Below, piece after piece: positions 36,525 to 49,500 of a stretch of DNA of 64,000 nucleotides. Source of the stretch: Pterobdella sp. o SKG-2022 (taxonomy: Eukaryota > Annelida > Clitellata > Hirudinida > Piscicolidae); NCBI GenBank assembly GCA_964035795.1, contig OZ038322.1, positions 24,138,359 through 24,202,358 on the forward strand, written 5' to 3'. The notes under the pieces were generated by a model. The model had not been told where the DNA came from, made no database searches, and saw nothing but the letters and a program-made list of their open reading frames with translations. A program made the translations under genes and the position numbers. How positions within the stretch are numbered: the first letter of the stretch is position 1; the number at the start of each line of letters is the position of its first letter.

Positions 36525-37504
36525 GTTTTTGTACTAAAGTTTACTTTTGAATCATTCGACTAAGACCACGTGTACCAATGCAGTTGATAAATATGTTTTA
36601 TAAATATTGAAACTTAAATGACAAATCAGCTTGGCGCATGTTTTTCTAGAGTTAGTAACTTTTTATAGCAAGCCTATTTTTTTTTGACTGTTTTATTTTT
36701 AAAGGATTTCCTTCAAATTAAAAATCATATAAGGTTACGATCAAAAATGATAGCAGATCATAAAGAAGAGGGAAACACATTTTATAGAACTAAAAGCAAA
36801 TCCTTTTATTGTCTGTTATCATGCTTGGTCAATAAGACAAAGAAAACTTTTTATGCAGAAAAAATTCTGCAATTTTTATAAATATCAATGGGGGCATATT
36901 TTCATATATAAATGCTTAAACTCTAAAAAATCAAAGCACAGGAAATAATAGATGCGAATATTTTTTTAGGCTCTGTGTGTAAATTTGGAGGTGCATGATT
37001 TTTTTATGAGATATGTCATAACGACCTAAAAATACACTTAAGGGTCTTTAATTCCATACTTACACACAAGTACATACAATCACTTCCATACATACACACA
37101 AATACATACAAAAATGCACGCTGGTAAGTATATATACAAGAGCGCACACCGATCGATGCTTCATACAGTTTTATTTCTCTACTTAAAAACTCCACGTTAT
37201 TTATTTTAATAGGAATTAATTAATTATTTTAATAGCTTTTCATGCCATATTCGTTCAGAGGCTTTATGATATGTAGTTACATATTAATGTCTTGTGTGAT
37301 TAATGAGGCAAATTAATGGCTATTAAAAGTAATTAAATAAACAGAGCAAAACATTGTAAAATATGAAAACTGTTTTTAATACAATAACAAAACGCCCGCT
37401 TAGCTTACAAATTTAGAACTCAAGAACATAAACAGTTGAAGATAAGTAAAGACAAGAGAATATGGAAGCTCCAGTCATTTCAATCAAGCCCATGTCTCCA
37501 AGTC
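36525..37504. other. Flank between the small gene and the lectin receptor
   Basis: AT-rich sequence with a short imperfect CACAAATACATACA-type simple repeat near 37060-37130. No gene is recognised. The receptor promoter should be here. Confidence 0.5.
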
Positions 37505-40500
37505 ATGATTAGATTCTGCTTCTTACTCCTTCTCTCTTGCGGTGAGATTTCCACTGTTAACTGTTTTTTTTAATAATCAATATAATAATTATGAGTTTGA
37601 TTGATATTCTTTCCCACATTGAGATATGTGGCTGCGACAAGAAACTCCATTTTGATGCAATAAATAAAAAATGAGCGAAGATAGAGATAATTGTTATTGT
37701 TATTTCTAGCATTTTAGACATTTTTTCAAGACAAAAACTTATTTTTAAAGTTTATCAGTTGAAACTCAAGCAAAAAAAACTTAAGTGATTTTAATATTTC
37801 AAATAGCGTTTTGAAATTTTGTCAATTTTGCACTTTGGTACATGTGGAACAATTTTAAAAAGCAAGTTTATTGGCTGTCCAGTGTGTTTGAGGCTATTTT
37901 AGGACACGATGAATAAGTTGAAAACTATGATGAATCACCCACGCAAACATTCATAGCGCTATTTTGTTTTCATTTCAACTCGTGTTTAGCTATTCATGTT
38001 TTTTTACACATATTGAAGTTAGCAAGATTTAATCTAAATGATTTTGTACAATCTGAATAGGCATTAGTTAAGATTGAATTATCGTTCTGGGCGCTAAGAG
38101 TCTGCGAGTTTTTATCGCTTGTTCATATAGGGATGCATCAAGTTATGTTTTGTCTTTGATTTAGATTAATAAAAATGCTTTTGAGCACAGAAAGTGCACT
38201 GAAAACAACTGTAAAAGTTGAAATCGAATGAAAAGCTCGTATTAGTTACCTAAAGAATATTTAGAAATTTATATCAGCAACCTCAAAATGGCATCTCAAA
38301 AATATCAAAAAGCTTTAATAGCGATATAAATCTGATTTAGTTTCTAGTTTAAATTGTTGAAGCTGTTACATCTAACCTTTTAACATTTCTTAATTTGAAC
38401 ACAAAATTTGAGCAACCTCCAAAAAAACGTAAATGCCTCCGAAGTTTTCAGATACTTTATACATTATTGTTGTGCACTCAGTCGTCACAGATGCAGAAGT
38501 CTCAATATTTGTTTAACGGATTTTTCCATAAAATACCAAGGCAAAGATCGTCTGTCATGGCTTTTGGGTGCTGCGGTGTTCAAGCGGGCGTGATGGCCTA
38601 CGAAAACGAATGGCATCTTCGGGACTGCTCTGACATTTAAATGTTGAACCTTTTTAAATTTTTTTCAAAGACTTAAATTAATTAAAATGAAAGACTTTGA
38701 TTTTAATGGATGGGTTTGCAACATTCGACTTCTTGCTGCTCGAAGATTTATGAATGATTGGCATTTGGAGGATTCATCAAGCATGCACTTCTGATCGAAC
38801 ATAATGCCATAGTCAGCGATGTTTATCAGAATTAGGATTTAAAAATAATAATCCCTATCTATGCTATTTGAATCTCATCCTTCAATAATCCTGGAGCCTT
38901 CACATGAGAAAGTGATTATTTGCATGCACAAACAAGCAAAACTTTTTCGTTTTGTTTTCTCTGCGTTGAATTTTTAGAGTGACCAAAACGTGGACATTAG
39001 GCGTGATATCTTTGTGAATATTGGCGTGATGCATCGAAAGGAGGTTGTGAGCAAACAATAGGCAATTGCAAACAAGGGCTAATGGCATTTGTCTATTTGA
39101 TTAAAAACTTGAGTAAAAATCGGTTTAAACTCAAGTTCAAATCTAACTTTCAAAAAGTAAAATTTCCCAAATTGTTCAAAAGTGGATGGTACTTCTGACT
39201 CAAGTACAGATGTTTTCTAAGCAATATTTCAATAATGATAATAGTAATACTAAATATACAACAAAATTAATCTTTGAATAATTTTTGTGAGAAAATAATT
39301 TAGCAAAATCAGAACGTAAGTCGACGTAATAAGATTAGAGAGGCATTATGTAGTATGCGGGATTAAAACAGGCTGTTTCATACTTTCCAGGCTGCTGTTG
39401 AAGATACCAAATTTATAGGAAAAGAACTTTTTGGACAAAAGTAGAATCTTTGAAGTATTTTGTTTTATTGCATGGCAAGGTTCACATTTGTGCCTATGGA
39501 TTTGCTCGCCTCAAACTGGCAAGCTGTTTTTGAAACGAATTACTGAAGAACAAGTCATGCGGTGTTTACTGAAAACATTCAAATTTTTTTTTGTTTTTTA
39601 AAAAAATAATCTCATGCAGGATTTATAAGTTTTACGCTGGCATTCAAAACCGCTATTTTGCTTCATTTCCCTTGAAAGAAAAACAATTTTTTACGAATAA
39701 AAAATCTTTTTGAAAAAATAAATTTCAGAATCATAAAAGCTTCATAGCCGTAATCTCACCGCAGAAAGCATTGGCGTAGAAGTGATCGCTAGCTTTTCAA
39801 ATTCTCCACCAAAGATAATCTCCAAAGACGCCTGCCACAACAAGGTTTTTCACGCATTGTGTGACGCAACCCAAGTGATCATCGTGTCCTCAGCCCATCA
39901 CGGCCGCATGAGCAGAACCAAATGCGCCACTGCCAATTTCGGCTTTCCTCCGTGCTACAATGACGTCACAGGCCACGTTAACAGGTTTTCTTTTTAATAA
40001 ATTGTTTCGAATTTCAAAAATTTATCTGGGATGAACAGTGAGTTTGAGATTTATATCATTGTTTTTTGAAATAATACACACATTATGTTTATGTGCTTTT
40101 CACCTTTAAAATGAAGTTCCATTAGACAGACTCCTGAGTCTCTCAGGTCTTCCAACTCTGGTTTATGCCTACATCAGCCTGTCTCTTCTAAACCTTTCTT
40201 ACATCGCTCCTTCTCGCATATTGCCCCTCACTTATGGAACTCTCTTCCACTTAATGTCCGTCTTTCACCTTCTCTTAAAATTTTTCGCAAGCGTTTAAAA
40301 ACGCATCTTTATAGCCAAATTTCTTTCTCATAGCCCTTCTGATTAGAACAGCGCCTCTGCAGCAAACCTAGTTTGCAAACTGCGCGCCCTACAAATAAAA
40401 AAAAATAAAAAAAAAAAATAAAAAAAGTTGGTTCATTTTATACAAAAAATATTTTACTTTTTTGATGGAATCAAATCATGAGATGAAATAAATACCCATA

Positions 40501-43500
40501 AAATGGAATTTTTTCAGTATTTTTCCGCACATGTTTTAAAAAACGAAAAACTTTGAATTAAATTTCAAAGCCCTGTGATAGATATGCCAAAAAAAAAACA
40601 CGTAAAACTAAAAAGAAAAAACTTTTTGACAAAATGAGATGAAGATCGGCGCACTAACACATTCCCTTAATATTTAAGGGTGAAAATTTTCCACCACACT
40701 TGTTTCAATACAATAGTTACACCGGCAACTATACTAATTGCACTGGTAAATGTGAGACCATTTAACGTAAAGTTTAGTACATTTTTCCAATGAGTTATTA
40801 GTTTTATTGTATAGAAAAGAATTTTATTTTTACAATGCTTGCCTTTTCACTTGAAAAATCAATCGATAAAACACACAAACAAAGCTATCGTCAGTTTAAC
40901 CCCCCAAAACCTCAACCATCCCAAACGCTCATCTACCTAGCTATGCAACATCTTAATCATGTTCAACATATCTCTGAAACTCTCCATCTCTCGAACCATC
41001 ACCTTGTTTTAACATACAACTACCAACTATTTTAACTACTTCAACCTCCGAAACAACCAAAACAACAAAACATTTAACCATTTTAAGCTTTCTAGCACCC
41101 AGCCACCCATCCAACCATCCATCACTCAACTACATTTCTTTCAGGCACTTTAAACACTCAAGTACTCAAGCATAAACTAACCACCATCACCAAACAACTG
41201 CCCATCAAACCACCTTCACTACCCACCACCCACAGGCGGTGTAGTGGCAGGCAATCGTGCAGAGTGAGAGTGCCAGATCCAGTGATGGAAAAGGGCAAGT
41301 CTCCATGCGACAAAGACCTTGTGAACTACTTACAAGTCAATTATTCTTGCGTGCCAGGTGGTTTCATTTAAATGTTTGTAATGACAACGAGAATATGGAG
41401 AGATTTTATGGATATATTGCATTGAAATGTGATAATAACAAAGTTTGAAGTATGTCTACGGGGAATATGATGAATGCATGATTTGTTATCACGTGTGTAT
41501 GATAACAGCTTGTGTTGCTTTCATTTCACACAATTAACCGTGTTTTTATCATGAATATTACAAAAATCAACCTATCTCTGTGTCTGCTCAAAACTGCTTA
41601 TCATTGAAATCAATCTTCCTAGCACACCGTTATGACTTGGTTCTCAATTAATTAAACCTCTCATGACATTTTTCTTTTGATAATTTATAATTTTACATAA
41701 TTTTTTTTAGAGAATTTTGTTTTTATAGTTTTTAAAGAAGACAAAGTTTTATGATTGAATTAAACCATTATAATTTTATTTGTCACGAAATACGTCAAAA
41801 ACTCAAACAATAGTCTACTTTTCAACATTTCTACTCGAAAAAAATTTGAAAAACTGAAGTTCCACATGACAGGCTGACATTTTTTAAGTTGACTTTGATT
41901 ACTTTCTTTGCCCAAAAAACTGAAATATTTCAAAAGAAAAAAATTTGAAAAAAGCTCCAAGAAATGAACCAAAACCATACATGAAAATTACTAGAGCTAG
42001 CGTTGAGAAGCATAAAAAACAAAGAAAATTAAACTGAAAATTTTTATTTGACTTTATTTATGGTTCTATTAATCTTAAATGATGCAGAGGTATTGATTCC
42101 GTCCGCTCACATGCCTACCTCCATAACAACACTGTTATTATTCTTTGCTATACTACTATTACTAAAACGTTATAATATTCTAGGCTAATTTATGTCTTTG
42201 ATGCCATCACCTAAATGCAAACTCAACGATAAAAGGACCGCATCTAGCCCAGTAAGCTTTGTACTCGTTAATAGAGACAGTTTTCAGAGGCTCTTAGAAA
42301 CTTTTGATAGTTTTGCTCTATGATGCTTTCATTATAAAAGATGAAAAACTGGGCTGTTTTTGAAGGTTATTGTTAAAGTTCATGACCAAAATAATGTGTT
42401 GTTTTTAATCAGATATGTAATGAATTTATTGTAGTAGAATTTATCTTTCTCATTTCATTGTTAAAAGAGATTTATATCTTAAAGAAATTTATTCACACAG
42501 CACATAATTGCACATTGATTAAATGAACAAATGATCGGCTTGGTTTAAATTGTAGGAGGAGTATACTTGCGCCTAGATCCCTTCTCGACTCATGAAGAAA
42601 ATCTTATAGTTTCTTTTCTTGAAACTATTTCACTGAAATATTTCTTCTGTAAGTTATTTATAATGGTAAGTTATCGACAAAATCCAAACGAAGAACTGTA
42701 TGGAAGAGCATCAAAAGAGCATTAAAAAATTATTTTGTTTCAAAAGCAATTTCGTGAATAAAATATTGTAGTCTAAACATTTGTGCTTTTGAGTGTATGT
42801 GTTTATTCTGTCGGACAGGCACCTTACTCTCGCTCCTCAACACTTGCCACAACGAGCATCCAAGGACCTCACATATCTTTACACTGAAAAACTTTTTGAG
42901 TAGCTTTGTAGCCGTTTTTTAGTATTTTTTCATTTCATTATACAAAAGGATTTTTTAAAATTTAGTTGGCAAAAATAATTAGGCATGCTTTCATGAATGA
43001 AAAATTTGCTTCATGAAATTACACTCAGTTCAATCTGAGCTGAAAGACACAACATGAATGAATAATGCCACTCAGTTGTTTAATTAAGAGTAAACTTCAA
43101 AGTTGAAACAGCGCATAATACTCAAAGTAGGGAAACTTGAGTTTGCAAGGCAGATACGTGTGGTATGGCATGGCGATGCTATTCAGCCTCGATTTCTTAT
43201 AAACGATGATTTAACTTGAGTTAAAAAGATGGCAATGGTGCATGCTCACGCTATTTTTGTTACATGTATAATTTTGCACTAAAGTTTCATTGTTCTATGT
43301 AAAAGAATGAAGAAAAGTGCTTAAAAGGAGTTCAAAAGAGCGTTGAAAGAAATTAAAGTCACAAAATGCTATAAAAAGAAATGTAAAAACCAATGGAGCT
43401 TCAAACAACTTCTATTTGTATTTATTATAAAAATATTGCTTCAATAAAATGCAAAAATGTTGGCACTTTCAAAGGTGGCAAAGAATATAAAATTTTAAAA

Positions 43501-46500
43501 ATAGGCTTTTAATTGGCATTCATTTTCATATAAAAAACTACATAACTTAGAAATTCAATTTGACGTTCTGAAAAATTTTTTAAGTTTGTCAAATAAGCTT
43601 ACAAAGCAGTTATTCAATACGGACAATCGATTTTAATAAGTGCACTGTGTAGTTTTTTGTTTCGAAATAACTAATATTATTAAAAACGCATACAAAATCA
43701 AAATTGGAAAGTACGGAGGAAAAAACGACTGCAAATTAAAGGCTGCCTTTCAAGCATATGTCGTGGTCCTTAAGTTCTAATTTAAAGGCAACTCAGTTGC
43801 GTTTTAAAAATAAATGTTTTGAGTTTAAAATTTTTTTGAAAACGAGCTGTTTCAACCTTTCTTGGAAGGTCCTTTCATAATTCAAACTTGTTACTTAATG
43901 AAAAAAATTTTGAAAGTTTGAATAAAAAAATGATGAATTATGCCTGTAGTCCACAATTCTTGGGTCCATTATCTCAAATAATTGATGACTTTTTATATGC
44001 TTCTACTATTACTTACAAAACCTTCGCCAGATAATAAAAAAATTTCTTCATTAAAAACTCTACAAGCCTGATTTACTAGAGAGTCTAGCAATAAATTTTT
44101 TCAAAATAATTCTCAAACGAATGTACTTTTTTCATAATAAAACTGTTTTTCGGCAAAATATACGAACTTTGACTTACAAAATTTTTAATGCCATGTTTTT
44201 TCTAGAATAATCTCGAAAAAAATGGCGAGTTTTTTAAGATAAAGAAACTTTTGTTGTATGTGGATGTTAGGTTACCATAATGATCTCCTAACTACCCTGC
44301 AGTGGTTCGGCCCAATGATAACTGCCTCATAGACTTGTCAGTCTATTCACAACCAGTCTATCTCGTCCACTCACCTGAAAGCCAACGAATGCAGATGAAC
44401 CAAAACAACCCTAAACGATACTATTTCGGCGACAAGAAGCAATGCCAAGAGGGATGGTTCGTGATGGCAGAGTCGGGACAGCGCATCAGTGTTGAGCTTT
44501 ATGACTTCTCACTCATCAAGGCCCTTCTTCCAGCTAACCAGTCAACAATTTTTCGTGAGAAAAAACAAAAACAGAAATTTTTTCGAGAAATTAATTCAAG
44601 ACCACATCAGACGTTTTTTGACTTTCAATCACAACCCCACTCTTCATCACTCCTCTCGCCCTCCTCCAACCCATCCTCCTCCTCACAACCCGCCATGGCT
44701 TCTCGCTGTATAGTCTCAGTAGCCGATGTTTACGAACTTGATTATACAGATCTACCAACTATAAAAAAGCGTAATAACAACATGAATGAAATAAAAGGTC
44801 AACCTGACGAGGTTCCATTAACTCCTGCAGCATCAATTTCCTCACAACATCCTTCCTACACTCTTTGTGGGTCAGATCTGGAGGTTCTCAACGAGGACAT
44901 GAAGACTCTACTCAACAACAAATCCAACCATGAAAGGTGTTTGATTCCTTAAAGTTTCAACTATCTAACTAATAAACAATTTGAACAAGTTCATGACATC
45001 AAAAATGGCCATACACCAGGTTGTTGATGACGTGGGTGCAGGCCTACGAAACGGCAGGAAGTGCCATGAAAGTGCAGCTCTTGCCCAGAAAATGGAAAGA
45101 GGCCGTGTACGTTGTGAAAATTGCAGGTGAGTGCAACGTTTTATTTTTGAGACTAATTTTTAAATTAAATTATGTATTAGTATTACCGAGGCATATTTTA
45201 TTGACAAGCTTTTTTTAATTCTGATCCCCGATACAACATTTTTTCGGCGTGTATAAATCACTCCGGCAATAAAAAGTCCGAATAACGTGGGGGCCATAAT
45301 ACAGTCTTACTTTATTTGGTTGTTTATTGAGAAGCCATCTGACAGCTTTCCTCTAATGTTTATGTCTTTCTTCGTACATCTTGCAGGCGCCGTTTCGTTG
45401 GTCAAGAGTAGAAAAACAAGCTTTAGTAAAAAGAGCCATATTTTCCTCGCAGCCATATCAAAGATTCCATTCAAATCAAAAAACTCAATATACAGATTTT
45501 CTCCGTGTTTTATGAAACCATTCCGGCACATGGCGAGTTAAACGTCTCTTATAAAAAGAAGTTTTGCGGTGAGAAGTAAACAAAATTTTACCTCTCTTTG
45601 TTACGTGGTTTTTGTCCACCACATTTCCATGAAAAGTGATATTTGTTTTCTATCAAATAACTCAGTGAAAATGTTTTTTTTTCGGGGTTGCAATATTTTT
45701 GTGTTGATAAATTAGTTGATTGGGGCACTCATCTTTTCATCATTAAATTATCAATTACGCTAACCGCACTACGTGAGTACAAAAGAACTTTTCCATGTCA
45801 AAAAAGGTTTTTTCTAGTGACCCTCAAATTAAAAATTAAAAAGAAACATGTGAGAATTTTGAAAAGACCTTGAAAAGCAAGAACTCATTCCATGTATCAG
45901 ACACAAGAGCCTGCAGCTTGAGTGTAACTTTTGCTGCAACACTAAAACCGTCTTCTAAATTAAATTTCATAAAACTCTTGCCTTTCAATGGTTTTTCTCT
46001 GGGTGATTTATTTTGAGTCACGATCGAGAAACAATGGTTTGATTTATTCATTTCAAAGAAACAAAAGATCAAGGGAAAATATTAAAACCAAATATTAACT
46101 TTTTCAAAATTTGGAAACTAACAAAAACTGTTAACCTATATTATTCCAACTGAAACTCAAAACAACAATTTTTTAATCAATCAAGTGGCACTTCTAAAAA
46201 GAATCAAAAAATTTTCAAAATTTTTAATCATATTCCAATGGAAAATCCAACAATACTCTTAGCCTCAAAACAAAATTGTTAGCTTTATGCAATGGAAAGT
46301 GGAACAAACTTAAGGTTTAACGTTAGAAAAGCAGTTAGAGAGATGAAGACTTGCATTCAAATTAGTTTTTGTTTCAAACCGTGCGATGCCTCCAAGGAAG
46401 GTTCAAAAAATAGTATAAAACAATGTGAAACTTTTCCTTTCAAATAATTACAATATTAAACGCTTATTTTTGTTCCGACAAGCTTACATCAACGGCCGGT

Positions 46501-49500
46501 AACACAAAGCCATCAAACTGTAGTTTAATTTTGTTCTTGAGAAGGTTTTGAAAGTTTAAAGAGGTTTCCTCAAGTAATATTTCTAGCAAATTTTCATAAA
46601 GACGTAAAAATGTTCAAAAAAGTTCTGTTGAATTACAAAAAGTTAATTGGAATGGGTCACTCAACCAATCTTCTCTTTCTTCACATCCGCTCAATGTGCT
46701 TCGAAACTATTATCAGATTATGTATTGTTATCTACAAACATCACGTTAAACATTGGATCATGAAAATGTTCATTAAAAAATAATTTATGTTTAAAGGAAG
46801 ATACATACAAATTCAATAAAGAAGGGATAAACTTATAAGACAGTTTGCTTCATTTTATCTTATTGCTTGTAGGCTGAAAATTTAATACCATAACCTTTAG
46901 CTTCCCTAAAAGTTTGTCTCCAGATGATTCTGAAGCATTTATATATCTTAATGATATGAACTGAAAAAAAAAACATCGATTGTCATGAGATCAATATTGG
47001 CCAGTATTTCTGTCTACAACGATGTCCCTTCTGTATTCAATCAAGTAAAGTGAAAGGAGCTTTCTCTTACATTCAGTTTAATAACTTTCCGAAGTTGGCA
47101 GATGCGTTTTCGAATGCATCTCAGTCATTAGAAAAGAAAAAACACACATCTGATTGTAAATATTATTCAACATATCGAGTTGACATCCTTATGTTCTAAA
47201 TTCTTTTTTGAATGGTTTTTTTTATTTTGTTTAAAAATAGCAAGAAATTGCTCAACGGAAGTTTCCCATCTTTCATGAAATTTTATTGGGCTACCTTAAA
47301 AACTTTTGGATTTTTCTTCAAATATTTTTATTCATTTGTTTTTCTGCTATTAAATTCTAAATTTCATTTCTTGATTTTTTCAAGAAAAATTTTTTAAACT
47401 TTTGAAAGTTCTAACTCTTAATTGAAACGCAAAAATTCTCAAATCCTTTATTTATCCAATTTCACCGCTCAAATTATTCTCACATTAACAAATCTATAGG
47501 CCGATTGTTTCAATAAAATCCAAAAATCCATAACAACTTACCACAAAACAACAACCCTTCATGACTATTGCTCGAACCTCTCACAGCGACAGGCTGCAGT
47601 AAGTTCCAAGGAGCTGATGACAGCAGGGTGAGTTACAAGCGAGAGGGACTATTACTTCTACAATGTGACCAGCACACACTGCATGTGGCGTGCATTGGAA
47701 ACCAGTGGAATGCCTCCTTCGAAGATTGCTACAACGGTCGCTTTAATGATAGAATTTGTTACCTCTTTAATAAACTGGAATTTTATAATCGAACTATCTT
47801 GTTTTTTAAAAATACTCTTGAGATCAAAGAAACATTGAAAAATCTTTTTGCTAATTTGAAACAAAAATTATAGTTGTTGTGACAGCTATTTGACGTTATT
47901 ATTCTCTCACAACAGTCAAGTCAGCTTTTGTGCTACATGAGGGGTCGAAAAAGGGGTATTTCACATGGGGTAAGTTGCATTGATTTCCAGACTTATTTAT
48001 CCACGTAGATACGTACATCAAGTAGCAATATTGAAGAAAATATAAGTGGAGTGATTTAAAAAGTGTGTGTGTGCGTGAGTGGTCAATATTGCATGGAGCT
48101 TCAGATGTTTGCCTTGCAGTTTAGTAGTTTGTTTCATCGCTATTGTTATTATATCATAAAATTAAGCTTAGGGGTTGTTCTATAAGACACTTCGTCTTCA
48201 ATGTTGAAACTCAGACACTTTCAAATAAATTTTAGTTTTTCTTTAAAAGTTTTAACTTGAATATTTTATAAGCACCGATGACTTTTGTTCCAAGAAGTAC
48301 TTCTAAAACTGTAGTTTTGTTTGCGAGCCACTTGCGATGGCTCAAACACCCATACAGAATTTGGATATTGAAAATTTTTAGTCTCGACTATGTGCGGTGC
48401 TCTTGGGGTTTAGAGCAATCATTTCAGCAACACAAAACTGTCCAAGTTTAGAGAATCATTAGCTTTTAAAGCTCTGTTTGCTTTGGTATTTCCCGGTTGT
48501 TTCAATCGATTCCATTATATAATATAAGGTTTAAATTTGAAATAATTAGTTTGAAAACTTGCTTGTATTTTAAATTGTAAAAACCATCAATTACATATTT
48601 TTATTGAAATAAAGCTTTTCGATACCTATTTTATGCCATGTTTAGGTAACAACTTGAGCGTGGTGACAACTTTGACTATAAATAGAGCTATGTATTTATA
48701 AAACAAAATAAACTGAGAAAACAAAATGAAAATAAATTAAACATCAGATAAATTTAATTTTCATATTTTCAAAATTAATTTGGGAGTTTATTATTACCTC
48801 TGAGTTTTCATTAAGGAAGCTGCGAGAGAAGGGGTTTCAGTGGGTGGGCTGCACTAGAATTGACTCCATATATTATATTTGAAGCCGTCTTGATGAAATT
48901 TCTTTTTATTTTTTCGTTTTTAGTGTTTCATTTTATGCATAAAACATTTTTGAAGGAAAGTGTCTAATCTGCGCATAAACATGCATTTGAAAGCAAAGAA
49001 CTGTGCAAATGTTTCAAAGGCACTTCTCTTTATGAATGTTACTCATGATAATTAGCTTTGCAGCAGGTATATCAGACGCACAACATGACGCAGAACTAGA
49101 TTTCATAATTATTCTGATGAAAACGATACAAAATTGTTAGAAAATATTAATGCTGCAGAAATACTTAAACTTTTTTGAAGTTATAATATTTGTTTCAAGG
49201 TGAGAGGTAGAAAAGTACAGGGTTATATGGATTAAAAATTCAATTCATTTATTTAAATTTGTCATGCAGGGCATTCAGAGAAGAGTCTGAAAATACCGCC
49301 AATTTAGATTAATTTACGTAAACCCAAATCTAAAACGGCGAATTTGAGACCAATTAAATTTGTGGAAAAGTTTTGAGATATATTATAGTTATCAATATTT
49401 AGAGGGTGTGTTAAGGGATTGAAAGGTTAAAATAATGGCAATACTTGACCACATTGTGTCCACGCTAACACCATGGCGTGAAGATAAGGCTGGAAGAAAG

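Noticed and set aside
38395..38640. Coding-like patch in the first receptor intron
   Set aside because: Two overlapping plus frames and one minus frame are open; none matches a known domain or joins the receptor exons in phase.
45287..45541. 84-codon plus-strand frame behind a CTTGCAG acceptor
   Set aside because: It would insert between receptor exons 5 and 6 but ends in stops without a phase-matching donor; exon 5 joins exon 6 directly in phase.
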